A stretch of DNA of 64,000 bases from Luteibacter aegosomatis (GCF_023078455.1 NZ_CP095740.1:3336001-3400000); one strand, 5' to 3'. Shown: positions 1 to 15,059, counted from the stretch's first letter. Notes: generated from the letters alone by a model not told the origin. A program made the numbers and translations.

Positions 1-41
1 TCGGTCAGCGTGGCTTGTTTATCGGTGGGAGACTTGCTCAT
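1..41 (-). CDS. N-terminal fragment of a gene running off the left edge, probably pheA
   Basis: An ATG on the minus strand at 41 opens a frame of 13 codons (MSKSPTDKQATLT) that leaves the window. It lies 83 bp downstream of serC on the same strand. In xanthomonads the gene after serC is usually pheA, the chorismate mutase/prephenate dehydratase, and the polar, Lys-rich start fits such proteins. Identity is inferred from synteny only; no catalytic part is visible. Confidence 0.4.
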   Translation of the reverse strand, partial: MSKSPTDKQATLT

Positions 42-124
42 GGGATATGTGGGCGGCGGCTAAATGGTTGCAATTGAAAGGGATATCCTCGCTCGCGATG
101 CTGCATTGCGGCGATCTTTCGACT

Positions 125-1225
125 TTAACCGTGCCGCGCCGCAAAGTCCCGCATAAATTTCACGAGTTCGTTGACCGCATCCAGCGACACCGCGTTGTAC
201 AGCGACGCGCGCATGCCGCCGACGGCCTTGTGGCCCTTGAGCGCGAGAAAGCCCGCGGCTTCGGATTCGGCCAGGAAAACCGCATCGAGCGCGGCATCGT
301 GCAGGGTGAAAGGCACGTTCATCCGCGACCGCGCCGACACCTCGACGGGGCTTCGGTAGAAACCGTTGGAGCCATCGATGGTTTCATACAAAACCGTCGC
401 CTTGCGCGCATTGGTTTCGCCCATCGCGACGAGGCCGCCCTGCGCTTCCAGCCATGCGAAGGTGAGCCCGGCGAGATACCAGCCCCACGTGTTGGGCGTG
501 TTGAGCATGGAATCGTTCGCGGCATGCTCGGCGTAGCGGAAGATCTTCGCCATGGGACGGCCGGCCCGCGCGAGCAGGTCGTCGCGAACGATCATCACCA
601 CGAGGCCAGAGGGGCCGATGTTCTTCTGCGCGCCGGCGTAGATGAGGCCGAAGCGCGAGACGTCGAGCGGTTCGCTGAGGATGCTCGACGACAGGTCGGC
701 CACCAGGGGCACGTCGCCCACGTCGGGAATGTCGCGGAACTCGACGCCGTGGATGGTTTCGTTCGGCGTGTAATGCACGTAGGCGGCGCCGGGCGAGAGC
801 TTCCACGTGTCTCGCGGCGGCAGTTTGAGGTAATCGTCGGCCACGGAGGTGGCCGCGATCCGCGCATCGATGTACGGCGACGCTTCACGCACGGCCTTCT
901 CGCCCCAGTGGCCGGTGACGATGTAGTCGGCATGGTCGCCGGGCCCGGCCAGGTTCATCGGGATCTGCGCGAAGTGCTGCGTGGCACCGCCCTGCAGGAA
1001 CAGCACCTTGTATCCCTCGGGCACGCTCAACAGGCGACGCAGGCTGGCCTCGGCTTCGGCGGCCAGCGCCATGAAACGCTTGCCGCGATGGGACAGTTCC
1101 ATCACCGAGGCACCGGAGCCGTTCCAGTCCAGCATGTCCTGCTGCGCGCGGCGTAGCACCGCTTCCGGCAAGGCGGCCGGTCCTGCGCTGAAGTTCCAGG
1201 CTCTCGTCACGCTCGACACCTTCAT
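125..1225 (-). CDS. serC: Phosphoserine aminotransferase SerC
   Basis: SerC converts 3-phosphohydroxypyruvate and glutamate to phosphoserine in serine biosynthesis and also acts in the pyridoxal-phosphate pathway. The 366-residue protein starts with the family motif [11 protein letters not shown]. It contains [10 protein letters not shown] and the PLP-lysine segment [12 protein letters not shown] (Lys near residue 201), and ends with the [10 protein letters not shown] block. The open frame continues far upstream of the family start, so I chose the ATG at 1225; a GTG at 1210 would also keep the conserved region. No clear Shine-Dalgarno is visible. A probable pheA follows on the same strand. 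Confidence 0.95.
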   Translation of the reverse strand: MKVSSVTRAWNFSAGPAALPEAVLRRAQQDMLDWNGSGASVMELSHRGKRFMALAAEAEASLRRLLSVPEGYKVLFLQGGATQHFAQIPMNLAGPGDHADYIVTGHWGEKAVREASPYIDARIAATSVADDYLKLPPRDTWKLSPGAAYVHYTPNETIHGVEFRDIPDVGDVPLVADLSSSILSEPLDVSRFGLIYAGAQKNIGPSGLVVMIVRDDLLARAGRPMAKIFRYAEHAANDSMLNTPNTWGWYLAGLTFAWLEAQGGLVAMGETNARKATVLYETIDGSNGFYRSPVEVSARSRMNVPFTLHDAALDAVFLAESEAAGFLALKGHKAVGGMRASLYNAVSLDAVNELVKFMRDFAARHG

Positions 1226-1256
1226 GGGGAGGAAGCCGCCATTATGCGCGCGGCCT

Positions 1257-1405
1257 CGGTAGGTGGGAGCGGACCCTGTCCGCGAACCCTCAGGCGTGGC
1301 GACGATCGGGGGGAGGCTGTACCGCCTGCTCGGCCGATGCGTGGCTTCATTCGCGATAGCCATCCCGAGGGCTCGCGGACAGGGTCCGCTCCCACCCTTC
1401 GGTAG
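1257..1405. repeat. REP-like inverted pair A
   Basis: Two oppositely oriented arms, at 1263-1285 and 1373-1395, each have a GTGGGAG head followed by a short hairpin: a GCGGAC/GTCCGC stem with a 3-nt loop. They are separated by about 87 bp. The arrangement resembles REP doublets (BIMEs). It lies between the 3' end of the FHA gene and the start of serC, both read leftward. Related pairs occur at 7490, 8232, 14553 and 20241. Confidence 0.75.
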
Positions 1406-1488
1406 AAAAGTTTGCCGTCGCCGGGCGAGGACGATCCGGTCAAGGACAGCCGTTCTCGGGCGAGGTCCGCGATTGGGGCAACAGCGTG

Positions 1489-2262
1489 CTAGAGACGCAC
1501 GAACAGGACGGCGGCGATACCGATGGCGAGCAGGACGGCCGTGACGATCAGCCACCAGACGTCGCCGCGCGCGCCGCCGGACTCGTCGTTGGCGGCTTCG
1601 AGCGGCACGTCGGAGGGGGGGAGCGCCAACACGGGCTCGGCCGCCCAACCCGGCGCATCGAGCACGAAACGATGATGGGCGATGCCGATCTGGTCGCCCG
1701 GCTGGAGTACGGCACGCACCACGGTGACGCCGTTCACGCGCGCGGCGTGGCGGGCCGGCACCCGGGAGGCGTCGAGAACGAGTTCGTCGTCGTCCCAGGC
1801 CAGTCCGAGCAGCGCCGCGTCGTTACCGGGCAGTTCGAGCGGCAGCGCGCCATGGGTGGCACCCAGCTCGAGGCGGTCGCCGATCGGCACGACACGACCC
1901 GACAACGGTCCCGCCACAGGGCGCAGGGCGGCCGTGCAGCGAGCCTCGTTCGGGGGGACGGATTCGCGGGCATCGACGTCGGTATCGTCACGGATGAGCA
2001 TCCGGCACTCGCCCAGGGCGAGGCTGTCGCCGGGACGCAGCAGCGCCCATTCGCGCACCGGACGCGCGTTGACGTAGACCCTCCCGGCGTCGGGCATCAC
2101 CTCGAGTACCAAGCCACGGCGGTCGTGATGGATACGCACGTGACGCGGCGCGACCTGCCCCTCGGGTACCACGAGGTCGTTTTCGTCGGAACGGCCGATC
2201 GTGAGCACGGGGCGTGACCAGTGGAAATCACCTCGAGCCGAGCTGACGAATTCGATACGCAT
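1489..2262 (-). CDS. FHA-domain protein with a C-terminal membrane anchor
   Basis: This 257-residue protein begins with a forkhead-associated fold: [16 protein letters not shown] at about 20-35 and a RHVRI segment near 40, matching the GRS...N and SxxH-like positions that bind phosphothreonine. A second FHA-like half may follow at about 120-205 (a RHAARVNG segment). One hydrophobic helix at about 233-254 ends the protein, leaving two residues after it. It is probably an inner-membrane phosphopeptide-binding adaptor with its FHA domains in the cytoplasm. No kinase or phosphatase lies nearby, so its partner is unknown. Confidence 0.75.
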   Translation of the reverse strand: MRIEFVSSARGDFHWSRPVLTIGRSDENDLVVPEGQVAPRHVRIHHDRRGLVLEVMPDAGRVYVNARPVREWALLRPGDSLALGECRMLIRDDTDVDARESVPPNEARCTAALRPVAGPLSGRVVPIGDRLELGATHGALPLELPGNDAALLGLAWDDDELVLDASRVPARHAARVNGVTVVRAVLQPGDQIGIAHHRFVLDAPGWAAEPVLALPPSDVPLEAANDESGGARGDVWWLIVTAVLLAIGIAAVLFVRL

Positions 2263-2390
2263 GGGGAAACCGGGACGTTGACGACATGACTTTAGCAGGT
2301 TGCAGTATCTGATTGAAACGTAAAGGTGTCGTGATCGTCGCCCAACGTGGCTGCTAAACTGCCCGATTCATTCATTCGCCGGAATACCTC

Positions 2391-2666
2391 ATGGCCAAGA
2401 TCGACATCCGCCGTCCTCATGGCAAGACCCTCCCCGAGGCCCGTGCGGTGGTCGAGAAGGTGGCCGCCCGCATGGGCGAGAAGTTCGGCACGAAGGGCGG
2501 TTGGGAAGGCGATGCCTATGCGTTCTCGGGGTCGGGCGTGAAAGGCGCCATCGCGGTGTCCGACAGCGACGTGCACGTGACCGCCGAACTGGGCATGCTG
2601 CTGTCGGCCATGAAGGGCATGATCGAGGGCGAGATCCGGAAGAAGCTGGACGAACACTTCGCCTGA
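2391..2666 (+). CDS. Polyhydroxyalkanoic-acid-system (PHA_gran_rgn-type) small protein
   Basis: The 91-residue protein (starting MAKIDIRRPHGKTL) resembles the small family annotated as putative polyhydroxyalkanoic acid system proteins, PHA_gran_rgn. Features are the N-terminal basic strand, the WEGDAYAFSG-like strand and the amphipathic C-terminal GEIRKKLDEHF helix. No PHA synthase or phasin gene is in the window, so a link to granules is by family only. It stands alone, divergent from the FHA gene and about 100 bp ahead of infA. Confidence 0.7.
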   Translation: MAKIDIRRPHGKTLPEARAVVEKVAARMGEKFGTKGGWEGDAYAFSGSGVKGAIAVSDSDVHVTAELGMLLSAMKGMIEGEIRKKLDEHFA

Positions 2667-2763
2667 ACCCCTTTCGCCCCGGACGGGTGGCCCCGGGTAG
2701 CCGGGATATGCCATAATACGGGACTTATGCGGCCACGCCGGCCACCCATCCGACCCGGAACAC

Positions 2764-2982
2764 ATGGCAAAAGACGACGTCATCGAAATGGAAGGCACGG
2801 TTCAGGAAACCCTGCCCAATACCATGTTCCGCGTGCAGCTCGAGAACGGGCACGTCATTACCGCCCATATCTCCGGTCGCATGCGCAAGCATTACATCCG
2901 CATCCTCACAGGCGACAAGGTGAAGGTCGAAATGACCCCCTACGACCTGACCAAGGGCCGGATCACCTACCGTATGAAGTAA
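2764..2982 (+). CDS. infA: Translation initiation factor IF-1
   Basis: This 72-residue single OB-fold protein has the standard IF-1 length and sequence ([38 protein letters not shown]). IF-1 binds the ribosomal A site during initiation. It is followed within 30 bp by a strong intrinsic terminator and is convergent with clpA, as in many gammaproteobacteria where infA neighbours clpA. Confidence 0.98.
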   Translation: MAKDDVIEMEGTVQETLPNTMFRVQLENGHVITAHISGRMRKHYIRILTGDKVKVEMTPYDLTKGRITYRMK

Positions 2983-3012
2983 GCGCGCTTCGGCGCCGCT
3001 TCATGAAAAAAG

Positions 3013-3039
3013 AAAGCCGCGGCATGCCGCGGCTTTTTT
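3013..3039 (+). terminator. Rho-independent terminator after infA
   Basis: A perfect GC-rich palindrome (AGCCGCGGCATGCCGCGGCT) is preceded by an A-run and followed by a T-run. It should end infA transcription. Because the A/T runs are symmetric it may also stop clpA transcripts arriving from the right. Confidence 0.9.
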
Positions 3040-3093
3040 GTTGCCGTCTTTCCCGCGATCGGAGCCGGCACGCCGGCCCCGATCGTTCCCGGT

Positions 3094-5361
<2,268 letters not shown>

Positions 5362-5438
5362 ACGGACCGTCTCCGATAGCTGTGGGCGGCGGGGTCAAGC
5401 CCTTGTGAGTGCCGCATGTATCCCAGATGGGGGACTGG

Positions 5439-5771
5439 TTACATCTTTTCCATAGTGCACAACAGCGGGTGTTGATGAGAGCGTGAGTACTCGTTGACCT
5501 GTGTCACCTTGGTTTCTGCCACCTCCCGGGTGAACACGCCGCACACGCCTTTTCCGCGGGTGTGGACGTGGAGCATCACCTGGACCGCCTTCTCCTGGTC
5601 CATGCCGAAGAAGCTGCGCAACACCTCGATCACGAAATCCATGGGGGTGAAGTCGTCGTTCAGCAAAACGACCTGGAAGAGCGGAGGCTTCGCCGTCTCC
5701 GGGCGGGTGGTCTCCAGCGCGAGCCCATGCCCGCGGTCGCTTTCCCGATCGTGTTCGTGTTCCTGGGACAT
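5439..5771 (-). CDS. clpS: ATP-dependent Clp protease adaptor ClpS
   Basis: ClpS delivers N-degron substrates to ClpAP. The 110-residue protein has a His/Glu-rich N-terminal tail. Its core follows: [20 protein letters not shown], the HTRGKGVCG motif and [10 protein letters not shown], with the hydrophobic-pocket residues expected of the family. It is transcribed into clpA and divergent from nudJ. Confidence 0.97.
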   Translation of the reverse strand: MSQEHEHDRESDRGHGLALETTRPETAKPPLFQVVLLNDDFTPMDFVIEVLRSFFGMDQEKAVQVMLHVHTRGKGVCGVFTREVAETKVTQVNEYSRSHQHPLLCTMEKM

Positions 5772-5895
5772 TTAAGAAGAACCTTAGGTACGCGATTCGA
5801 TTATATACACCCGCCACCGGACCGGTTTCGGGGTTGATACCCACAGGTAATGGCACAATAGGCCGTTTTCCAGAGCTCATCCCCCCATTCGACCG

Positions 5896-6384
5896 ATGCC
5901 CTCCCCAGCCCCCCAGGCCGAAAACGTTTGGTGCCCCCGCGTGACGGTGGCCTGCGTCGTCGCGCGCGGCGACCGCTTCCTCATGGTGGAGGAAGAGGTC
6001 TTCGGCGAGCTTGCCTATAACCAGCCCGCCGGACACCTCGATCCCGGCGAGACGCTGCAGGCGGCGGCCGTGCGCGAAGCGCTGGAGGAGACCGGCCATA
6101 CCATCGCGCTGGATGCCTTCCTCGGCACCTGGCAATGGATGAGCCCCGAGCACGGGGAGCAGGTGCTGCGCTTCGCCTTCAGCGGACGCGCCATCTCCCA
6201 CGATCCGGCGCGTGCGCTCGATACCGGCATCCGCCGGGCCCTCTGGTTGCGCCGCGACGAGATCCGGTCCCTCGGGCCCCGCCTGCGCAGCCCGCTGATC
6301 CTCGACACCATCGATGCCTGGCTCGACGGCCGTCGCCTGCCGCTGGATACGGTCGCCAGCCTGTTGCCGGGAGCGCGCCCGTGA
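5896..6384 (+). CDS. nudJ: Nudix hydrolase, NudJ-type phosphatase
   Basis: The 162-residue protein contains a complete Nudix box: G46, E52, R60-E61, E64-E65 and G67 within [20 protein letters not shown]. NudJ removes phosphate from thiamine-pathway pyrophosphates and from nucleotides. The order nudJ-mnmA-hflD is the same as in E. coli, which supports the subfamily. Its TGA overlaps the GTG start of mnmA, so the two genes are probably translationally coupled. Confidence 0.88.
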   Translation: MPSPAPQAENVWCPRVTVACVVARGDRFLMVEEEVFGELAYNQPAGHLDPGETLQAAAVREALEETGHTIALDAFLGTWQWMSPEHGEQVLRFAFSGRAISHDPARALDTGIRRALWLRRDEIRSLGPRLRSPLILDTIDAWLDGRRLPLDTVASLLPGARP

Positions 6385-7472
6385 AGGTGATCCTCGGCGT
6401 CTCCGGCGGCGTGGACTCCTCCGTGGCGGCCTTGCTGCTCCAGCAGGCCGGCCACGAGGTGGAAGGCATGTTCATGCAGAACTGGGAAGAAGACGACCGC
6501 TCCGGCCCGTGCACCACCGACGACGACAGGAAAGACGCCGTGGCCGTCTGCGGCCGCCTTGGCATCCCCTTCCATGCGCGCAACTTCGCGGGCGAGTACT
6601 GGGACGGCGTGTTCGCGTACTTCCTGGCCGAATACGCGGCCGGCCGCACGCCGAACCCCGACGTGCTCTGCAATCGCGAAATCAAGTTCAAGACCTTCCT
6701 CGAGCACGCCCAGGCCCTGGGCGCGGAGAAGATCGCCACGGGCCATTACGCAAGGGTGGACCTGCGCGACGGGCGGTATCGCCTGCTCCGCGCCGTGGAC
6801 GCGAGCAAGGACCAGAGCTATTTCCTCCACGCCCTGGGCCAGCACCAGCTCGCCGCCACCCTGTTTCCCGTCGGCGAGATCCAGAAATCGCAAGTACGTG
6901 CGATGGCCCGCGAGGCGAACCTCGCCACGCACGCCAAGAAGGACTCCACCGGCATCTGCTTCATCGGCGAACGCGACTTCCGGGCGTTCCTGTCGCAATA
7001 CCTGCCGGCGAAACCCGGCGCGATGGTCGATCCGGAGGGCCGGGTCATCGGCGAACACCAGGGCGTCATGTATTACACGCTGGGCCAGCGCAACGGCCTG
7101 GGCATCGGCGGTCGCGCGGGAGCGTCGAACGACCCCTGGTACGTGGTGGGCAAGGACGTCGCCGCCAACACGCTGATCGTCGCCCAGGGCGGCGAAAACG
7201 CATGGCTGCAGTCGCATCGCCTGGAAGCCACCGACGCGACCTGGGTGTCGGGTGAGCCACCCGCCCTGTCGTTCCGCTGCACGGCGAAGACGCGTTACCG
7301 GCAGGAAGACCAGGCCTGCACGGTGGAAGTGCGCGAAAACGCCTTGCGCGTGGTCTTCGATGAGCCGCAGCGCGCCGTCACCCCGGGTCAGTCGGTGGTG
7401 CTCTACGACGGCGAGGCGTGCCTCGGGGGTGCCGTGATTGCCGCCACGGATGCGCCGTATGGCGGCCTGTGA
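6381..7472 (+). CDS. mnmA: tRNA-specific 2-thiouridylase MnmA
   Basis: MnmA inserts sulfur at U34 of tRNA-Lys, -Glu and -Gln using ATP and a sulfur relay. The 363-residue protein starts with the PP-loop GVSGGVDSS. The first catalytic Cys lies in [14 protein letters not shown] and the second in [10 protein letters not shown], followed by the C-terminal beta-barrel. I chose the GTG at 6381, which overlaps the nudJ stop, because the PP-loop follows immediately, as in the family. Confidence 0.97.
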   Translation: MKVILGVSGGVDSSVAALLLQQAGHEVEGMFMQNWEEDDRSGPCTTDDDRKDAVAVCGRLGIPFHARNFAGEYWDGVFAYFLAEYAAGRTPNPDVLCNREIKFKTFLEHAQALGAEKIATGHYARVDLRDGRYRLLRAVDASKDQSYFLHALGQHQLAATLFPVGEIQKSQVRAMAREANLATHAKKDSTGICFIGERDFRAFLSQYLPAKPGAMVDPEGRVIGEHQGVMYYTLGQRNGLGIGGRAGASNDPWYVVGKDVAANTLIVAQGGENAWLQSHRLEATDATWVSGEPPALSFRCTAKTRYRQEDQACTVEVRENALRVVFDEPQRAVTPGQSVVLYDGEACLGGAVIAATDAPYGGL

Positions 7473-7489
7473 CCGTTCCGGGACCTCGC

Positions 7490-7557
7490 GTGGGAGCCGA
7501 CGTCGCCGGCGATGCAAGGTCACCGCGGCCCTTACCGCCGGCCTGGCCGGCTCCCAC
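7490..7557. repeat. REP-like inverted pair B
   Basis: A degenerate member of the repeat family lies between mnmA and hflD. One arm is at 7490-7512 (GTGGGAG head, then a GCCGAC/GCCGGC stem with one mismatch). The opposed arm at 7537-7557 has a GCCGGC-CTG-GCCGGC stem. The arms are closer together than in the other pairs. Confidence 0.65.
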
Positions 7558-7595
7558 GATCTGCCTTTATCCCGACGTATTCCCGAGCCTGACGA

Positions 7596-8222
7596 ATGAA
7601 CGAAGAACGCGTGCTCGCCCTTGCCGGCGTCTTCCAGGGCGCAGCCCTGGCCCAGCAACTGGCCACCGAAGGCCGTTGCGACGACGTGGCCTACGAGGCC
7701 AGCCTCGCCAGCGTGTTTCGCATCGACGCCGACTCGGTGGCCGCGGTGTATGGCGGCGTGAGCGGCGTGCGCCGTGGCCTGCGCACGCTCGTGGCGCAGT
7801 TCGAGGACAGCACCCGCGACATCGCGGTGATGCGCATGGCCGTGACGGTGCTGCGCCTGGAGCGTTCGCTGTCGCGCAACCGTGCGCTGCTCGACCGCCT
7901 TCAGGAAGGCATCGTCTCGGCGCAGCGGCAGGTGGAACATTTCGGGCTCGACCATCCCAACGTCTCCGCCCGCCTTGCCGAGCTGTATGCCGGCACGTTG
8001 TCCACGCTCAAGCCGCGCGTGATGGTCACCGGCAATCCGACCCATCTCCAGCAGAAGGCCAACGTCGACCGCGTGCGCGCCGCGTTGCTGGCCGCGGTGC
8101 GCTCGGCGGTGCTATGGCGCCAGGTCGGCGGGCGGCAGTGGCAGATTCTTTTCTATCGCAAGCAGTGTGCGATGTTGGCCCGGGGGTTGCTGACCGGGTC
8201 GACGCTCGATAACGGGCTCTGA
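7596..8222 (+). CDS. hflD: High frequency lysogenization protein HflD homologue
   Basis: This 208-residue, largely helical protein matches HflD in its NEERVLALAGVFQGAALAQQLA start, the LRTLVAQFED segment, the NPTHLQQ segment and the RSAVLWRQVGGRQWQ C-terminus. HflD is a peripheral membrane protein that influences lambda CII stability in E. coli; its native role is unclear. The position after mnmA is the conserved one. purB, which often follows, is not here. Confidence 0.93.
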   Translation: MNEERVLALAGVFQGAALAQQLATEGRCDDVAYEASLASVFRIDADSVAAVYGGVSGVRRGLRTLVAQFEDSTRDIAVMRMAVTVLRLERSLSRNRALLDRLQEGIVSAQRQVEHFGLDHPNVSARLAELYAGTLSTLKPRVMVTGNPTHLQQKANVDRVRAALLAAVRSAVLWRQVGGRQWQILFYRKQCAMLARGLLTGSTLDNGL

Positions 8223-8231
8223 GGCGAGATT

Positions 8232-8313
8232 GATTCGCCGATACGATCGGCTCCCACCCCGTTGGTAGGAAGTTCTCTACCGAAGGGGTGGGAGCCGATC
8301 GTATCGGCGAATC
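8232..8313. repeat. REP-like inverted pair C
   Basis: The outer 29 bp on each side form a perfect inverted repeat. Each arm contains the reversed or forward GTGGGAG head and a GCCGAT/ATCGGC stem with a 3-nt loop (arms 8235-8257 and 8288-8310). It sits exactly between the convergent hflD and LysR genes, and its right end overlaps the LysR stop codon. The transcript would fold into a long hairpin, so a role in 3'-end formation is plausible. Confidence 0.8.
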
Positions 8314-9232
8314 AGGTCGCCGCGGCGTCCAGTCCGGGAATCGTCCCCGCCAGCGTCCGCAACAGATCGGCAAATCCCAGCAGATCCTCCCGCCACGGGG
8401 TGGCACTACGCCAGTACAAGGCGATATGTCGCCCCGGCCGCGCGCCTTCCACCGCCGCCAGCACCACGTTGGGAATCGACCCCAATCGCTCATGGGCGAG
8501 GATCGGCACGAGCGAATAGCCGCCGCGCAGGGCCACCAGGGTGGCGAGGCTCTCGATGCTCAGGTCCTGGATGCGCTCGGGCCGCGCCATGCCCGTCATG
8601 CCCAGGTCGGACACTCCGCTGCCATGGCTCTCCGCCATCAGCGTGGCATCGGCGGCATCCAGTTCGGCAAGGGCGATCGACGGCCGTGCCGCGAGCGGAT
8701 GGCCCTTCTGCAACAGGAGCTCATAGGGCTCGAAGAACAGGGCGACCGAGTCCAGTCCCGTCGAGGCGGCGCTCGGCGGTGCCAGCACGGCGTCGAGTTC
8801 GCCCTCTCCCAGGCGCCGCAGCAGGCCGCGCGGCTTGCCCTCGGAAATCGTCAGGCGCGTGCCGGGGAAACGCTGGGGAAACGGCTCGATCACGTGCGGC
8901 AGCAGGTAGGGCCCCAGCGTGGAGGGCACCCCAAGGCGCAACTCGCCGCCGAAGGCGACGTCGCCCACCCGTGCCGCCTGCTCCAGGTGTTCGGCGGCGG
9001 CGAGCACGGCATCGATATATCCGAGCAGGCGCTGGCCGCTGGCCGTGGCCACCACGCGACGGCCGCCGCGCTCGAACAGCGGGACGCCCAGCGCCTGCTC
9101 CACTTTCTGCACCTGGTGGGAGAGGCCGGAGGGGCTGATGTACATGGCCCGGGCGGCGCTATTGAAGCTGCCCTCGCGGGCGACGGCCTGGACCAGGGCG
9201 AGGTCGCGCAGCGACACCGAGGACAGGGCCAT
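8312..9232 (-). CDS. LysR-family transcriptional regulator (OxyR-like fold, no redox cysteines)
   Basis: The protein has an N-terminal LysR helix-turn-helix (SLRDLALVQAVAREGSFNSAARAM... HQVQKVEQALGVPLFER) and a periplasmic-binding-protein-like effector domain. The closest family feel is OxyR, but no cysteines occur in the region where OxyR has its redox pair, so peroxide sensing by that mechanism is unlikely. It is divergent from acnA, 234 bp away, so acnA may be its target. I placed the start at 9232 just before the HTH; in-frame starts up to 9277 are possible and no Shine-Dalgarno decides. Confidence 0.85.
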   Translation of the reverse strand: MALSSVSLRDLALVQAVAREGSFNSAARAMYISPSGLSHQVQKVEQALGVPLFERGGRRVVATASGQRLLGYIDAVLAAAEHLEQAARVGDVAFGGELRLGVPSTLGPYLLPHVIEPFPQRFPGTRLTISEGKPRGLLRRLGEGELDAVLAPPSAASTGLDSVALFFEPYELLLQKGHPLAARPSIALAELDAADATLMAESHGSGVSDLGMTGMARPERIQDLSIESLATLVALRGGYSLVPILAHERLGSIPNVVLAAVEGARPGRHIALYWRSATPWREDLLGFADLLRTLAGTIPGLDAAAT

Positions 9233-9466
9233 CGAAATCATCGAACGCTGCATGCCATCAAATGCGTTTGCGCCCATTCGCCGCCGCCCTCATCCTCTTG
9301 CCGCCGATTTTCGCGCGGCGTGCGCCCTGGAACGGGCATTGTAGCCGTCCTCCGGTCTCATGGCGGTCGCATACCGGTCGCAGACTGCGCGATAATCCCC
9401 GCTTTGACGGTCCTCCCGGGCCCGTCAGGCCTCCCCAGCTAAAGAACGCCACGCCAGGAGTACAGC

Positions 9467-12211
<2,745 letters not shown>

Positions 12212-12214
12212 GAC

Positions 12215-12246
12215 GAAAAAAGCCCCGGGATTCCGGGGCTTTTTTC
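12215..12246 (+). terminator. Rho-independent terminator after acnA
   Basis: An A-run, a perfect AGCCCCGG...CCGGGGCT stem with a 4-nt ATTC-type loop and a T-run start 4 bp after the acnA stop codon. Confidence 0.93.
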
Positions 12247-12286
12247 ATGCGTTGACGAAACCCGACACCTCGCCGTGGCGAAAGAC

Positions 12287-12721
12287 TCACAACGCCCGGC
12301 TCCACGTCGCCGTAAAGCACCGCCACTCCCCATCCTCTCTTCGCCACCCGCTCTCCACCCGATACGCGCCGGCATCGTCTGGCAGCAGCCCCGAGCCCGC
12401 CGCCAAGGTCACCGTGAACGTGGCGACCATGCGCTCCCCGCGCCGCTCGACCGACACCGGCCCCGTCAGCGCGTGGATCTTCCGCCCGCGAAACGCCGAT
12501 ACCCGCACGAGGTTCCCGAGCCCACGCTTGTCGAGCTGCCCCGCGTTGCCGTCGAAACCGTCGCTGAGCGCATTCACCGCGTCACCGGCATGACCGGCTT
12601 CGGCGGCCGACAGGGCGGCGGCGATCGCTTCGCGCACCTGCGCCTCGTCGGCCGTGCGATGGCATCCGGCAAGCCCGGCCGCGATCATGATCACCAAGAA
12701 AATTCGCAAGACGAAACGCAT
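12287..12721 (-). CDS. Small lipoprotein, function unknown
   Basis: The 144-residue protein begins with a lipoprotein signal ending in the lipobox LAGC (Cys20). A helical region at about 25-70 and a beta-rich C-terminal half (VERRGERMVATFTVTL, GWRREDGEWRCFTATW) resemble an NTF2-like or periplasmic sensor fold, but no motif fixes this. It is convergent with acnA and divergent from fadD, so it is probably monocistronic. Confidence 0.75.
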   Translation of the reverse strand: MRFVLRIFLVIMIAAGLAGCHRTADEAQVREAIAAALSAAEAGHAGDAVNALSDGFDGNAGQLDKRGLGNLVRVSAFRGRKIHALTGPVSVERRGERMVATFTVTLAAGSGLLPDDAGAYRVESGWRREDGEWRCFTATWSRAL

Positions 12722-12840
12722 GGTTTTCCCCTAAAACGACGTTGCAATGCGGCTTGCCGCTATACGCGCGCGTATGCTCCAATGCCGCGAGCTTACGACG
12801 GCAGGCCGTGTGACCGTCACCACTGGAGTCCATCCCATCC

Positions 12841-14535
12841 ATGAGCACCGAGCGTCCGTGGCTTGATCATTACCCCGACGGCGTACCGGCGGAAGTCGAC
12901 ATCGACACCTTCCGATCCGTCGCCGCGCTTTGCGAAGATTCCTTCACGAAATTCGCCGACCGCCCCGCGTTCCGGAATTTCGGCCACACGCTCACCTACC
13001 GCCAGATCGACGAGCTGTCGAAGGCCTTCGCCGGATATCTCTCGGGCGAACTGGGTCTGAAGAAAGGCGATCGCATCGCGATCATGCTGCCGAATCTGCT
13101 GCAGTATCCCATCGCGCTGTTCGGCGCCCTTCGCCTCGGCCTCACGGTGGTCAACACCAATCCGCTCTATACGCCACGCGAGTTGAATCACCAGTTGGAA
13201 GACTCCGGCGCCAAGGCGCTCGTCGTACTCGACAACTTCGCCTCCACCGCGCAGAAGGCGCTCGACGGCACGAAGGTGCAGCACATCGTCACCACCGCCG
13301 TGGGCGACCTGATCGGCTTCCCCAAGGGAACCCTCATCAACTTCGTGGTGAAGTCGATCCGCAAGGAGGTCCCCGCCTACGACCTGCCCAAGGCGGTTCG
13401 CTTCAAGGATGCCCTCGCACGCGGCCGCCACCACGCGATGCCCAAGGTCGACGTCGCCCCCGAAGACCTCGCCTTCCTGCAATACACCGGCGGCACCACG
13501 GGCGTGGCCAAGGGCGCCATGCTCACCCATCGCAACATGGTCGCCAACATGCTGCAGACGCGCCCGTGGGTGGCGAACCACGCCACGCCGGGCGAGGAAG
13601 TCATCATCACGGCGCTGCCGCTGTACCACATCTTCTCGCTCACGGTGAATTGCCTCATCTTCACCAGCCTGGGCGGCCTCAACGTGCTCATCACCAATCC
13701 GCGCGACATGCCCGGTTTCGTGAAGGAGCTGAAGAAAACCTCGTTCACCGCCATCACGGGCGTGAGCACCCTGTTCAACGGCCTGCTCAACACGCCGGGT
13801 TTCGAGCAGGTCGATTTCTCCCGCCTGCATTTGGCGATGGCCGGCGGCATGGCGCTGCAACGCGCGGTGGCCGAGCGCTGGAAGAAGGTCACCGGCCGTC
13901 CGATCATCGAGGGTTACGGCCTCACCGAAACCTCCCCGGTGGCTTTCGCCAATCGCGTGGACATCACCGATTACACCGGCTCCATCGGCTACCCCATTCC
14001 CAACACCGATGCGCAGATCCGCGACGACCAGGGCCATGCCCTGCCGATCGGCGAAGAGGGTGAGCTCTGCATCCGCGGCCCGCAGGTGATGAAGGGCTAT
14101 TGGGCGCAGCCGGAGGAAACCGCCAAGGTGCTTTCCGAAGACGGATGGCTGCGCACGGGCGACATCGCGAAGATGGATGCCACGGGCCAGGCGTTCATCG
14201 TCGACCGTAAGAAAGACATGATCCTCGTGTCGGGCTTCAACGTGTATCCGAACGAGATCGAGGCCACCGTGATGCACCATCCCGGCGTGGCCGAAGTGGC
14301 CGCCGTGGGCGTCGACGACGAGCATTCGGGTGAAGTGGTGAAACTCTTCGTGGTGCGCAAGGATCCCTCCCTCACCGAAGAGGCCCTGCGCGAGTACTGC
14401 CGGGAAAACCTCACCGGCTACAAGCGGCCCAAGCACATCGAGTTCCGCGATGCGCTGCCCAAGAGCAACGTGGGCAAGATCCTCCGTCGCGAGCTACGCG
14501 ACGAGGAAAGGAAGAAGAAGGCCGCCAAGGCCTGA
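12841..14535 (+). CDS. fadD: Long-chain fatty acid-CoA ligase (FadD/RpfB type)
   Basis: This 564-residue AMP-forming ligase activates fatty acids to acyl-CoA at the inner membrane. The ATP/AMP signature [14 protein letters not shown] lies near 218-231. [10 protein letters not shown], the TGDIAKMD motif and the C-terminal catalytic Lys in [14 protein letters not shown] follow. Xanthomonads call this gene rpfB when it adjoins rpfF, the diffusible-signal-factor synthase; no rpf genes are seen here, so fadD is the safer name. Confidence 0.92.
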   Translation: MSTERPWLDHYPDGVPAEVDIDTFRSVAALCEDSFTKFADRPAFRNFGHTLTYRQIDELSKAFAGYLSGELGLKKGDRIAIMLPNLLQYPIALFGALRLGLTVVNTNPLYTPRELNHQLEDSGAKALVVLDNFASTAQKALDGTKVQHIVTTAVGDLIGFPKGTLINFVVKSIRKEVPAYDLPKAVRFKDALARGRHHAMPKVDVAPEDLAFLQYTGGTTGVAKGAMLTHRNMVANMLQTRPWVANHATPGEEVIITALPLYHIFSLTVNCLIFTSLGGLNVLITNPRDMPGFVKELKKTSFTAITGVSTLFNGLLNTPGFEQVDFSRLHLAMAGGMALQRAVAERWKKVTGRPIIEGYGLTETSPVAFANRVDITDYTGSIGYPIPNTDAQIRDDQGHALPIGEEGELCIRGPQVMKGYWAQPEETAKVLSEDGWLRTGDIAKMDATGQAFIVDRKKDMILVSGFNVYPNEIEATVMHHPGVAEVAAVGVDDEHSGEVVKLFVVRKDPSLTEEALREYCRENLTGYKRPKHIEFRDALPKSNVGKILRRELRDEERKKKAAKA

Positions 14536-14552
14536 GACGGTCGCTTCGCCTC

Positions 14553-14632
14553 GAATCGCGGACAGGGTCCGCTCCCACCCTTCGGTAGGAAGGCTGCTAC
14601 CGGAGGGTGGGAGCGGACCCTGTCAGCGATTC
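14553..14632. repeat. REP-like inverted pair E
   Basis: Near-perfect inverted arms at 14553-14588 and 14597-14632 carry the same GTGGGAG head and GCGGAC/GTCCGC stem as pair A, with one substitution in the right arm (GTCAGC). They are separated by only 8 bp and sit between the convergent fadD and PilZ genes, 17 bp after the fadD stop. Confidence 0.8.
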
Positions 14633-14651
14633 CGACGGAGCGATCGACACA

Positions 14652-15059
14652 TCACTCCTCGTGCCACGCCTCGAGCGTATCGGCGTAGCCCCCCAGCAGC
14701 TCCCACAGCGGAGCCTGCTTTTCCTCGGGAATGAGCGAATACTTCAGCCCGATCTGACGGGCCGAGGCGCGGGCCACCTCGGCCTCCATGTTGATGTGCA
14801 GGTCGTGGGCGAACACGACGTCGAGTATCCATACCTGGCCCACGGCACCGCTCCAGCGCTGGGGGCGCTTCAGCAGCACGCCCGTGGCCGAGATGTCGAT
14901 CAGGTCGGTCGAGAAGGCCTCGTGCCCCCGGCTCATGAGCACGGCGGCAGGCACCTTCATGCGTGCATGGCGCTCGTGCGCCTGTTGCGCGGTGGCCTTG
15001 TCAGGAAACATCAGCTCTTCCACCCATCCCGGTGCCTTGTCCTCGTTAGCGATCGACAT
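14652..15059 (-). CDS. PilZ-domain protein
   Basis: This 135-residue protein has a PilZ-like core: an RMKVPAAVLMSRG strand, DLIDISATGVLLKRP (the D/NxSxxG-type c-di-GMP motif) and a C-terminal helix. The RxxxR motif is only partly kept, so c-di-GMP binding is likely but unproven. I chose the ATG at 15059 because GAGGTG lies 7 nt upstream; an in-frame ATG at 15074 is less well placed. No partner gene adjoins it. Confidence 0.7.
   Translation of the reverse strand: MSIANEDKAPGWVEELMFPDKATAQQAHERHARMKVPAAVLMSRGHEAFSTDLIDISATGVLLKRPQRWSGAVGQVWILDVVFAHDLHINMEAEVARASARQIGLKYSLIPEEKQAPLWELLGGYADTLEAWHEE

Noticed and set aside
1257..1405. Repeats as a CRISPR array
   Set aside because: The repeats are opposed pairs, not regularly spaced direct repeats, and no cas gene is present.
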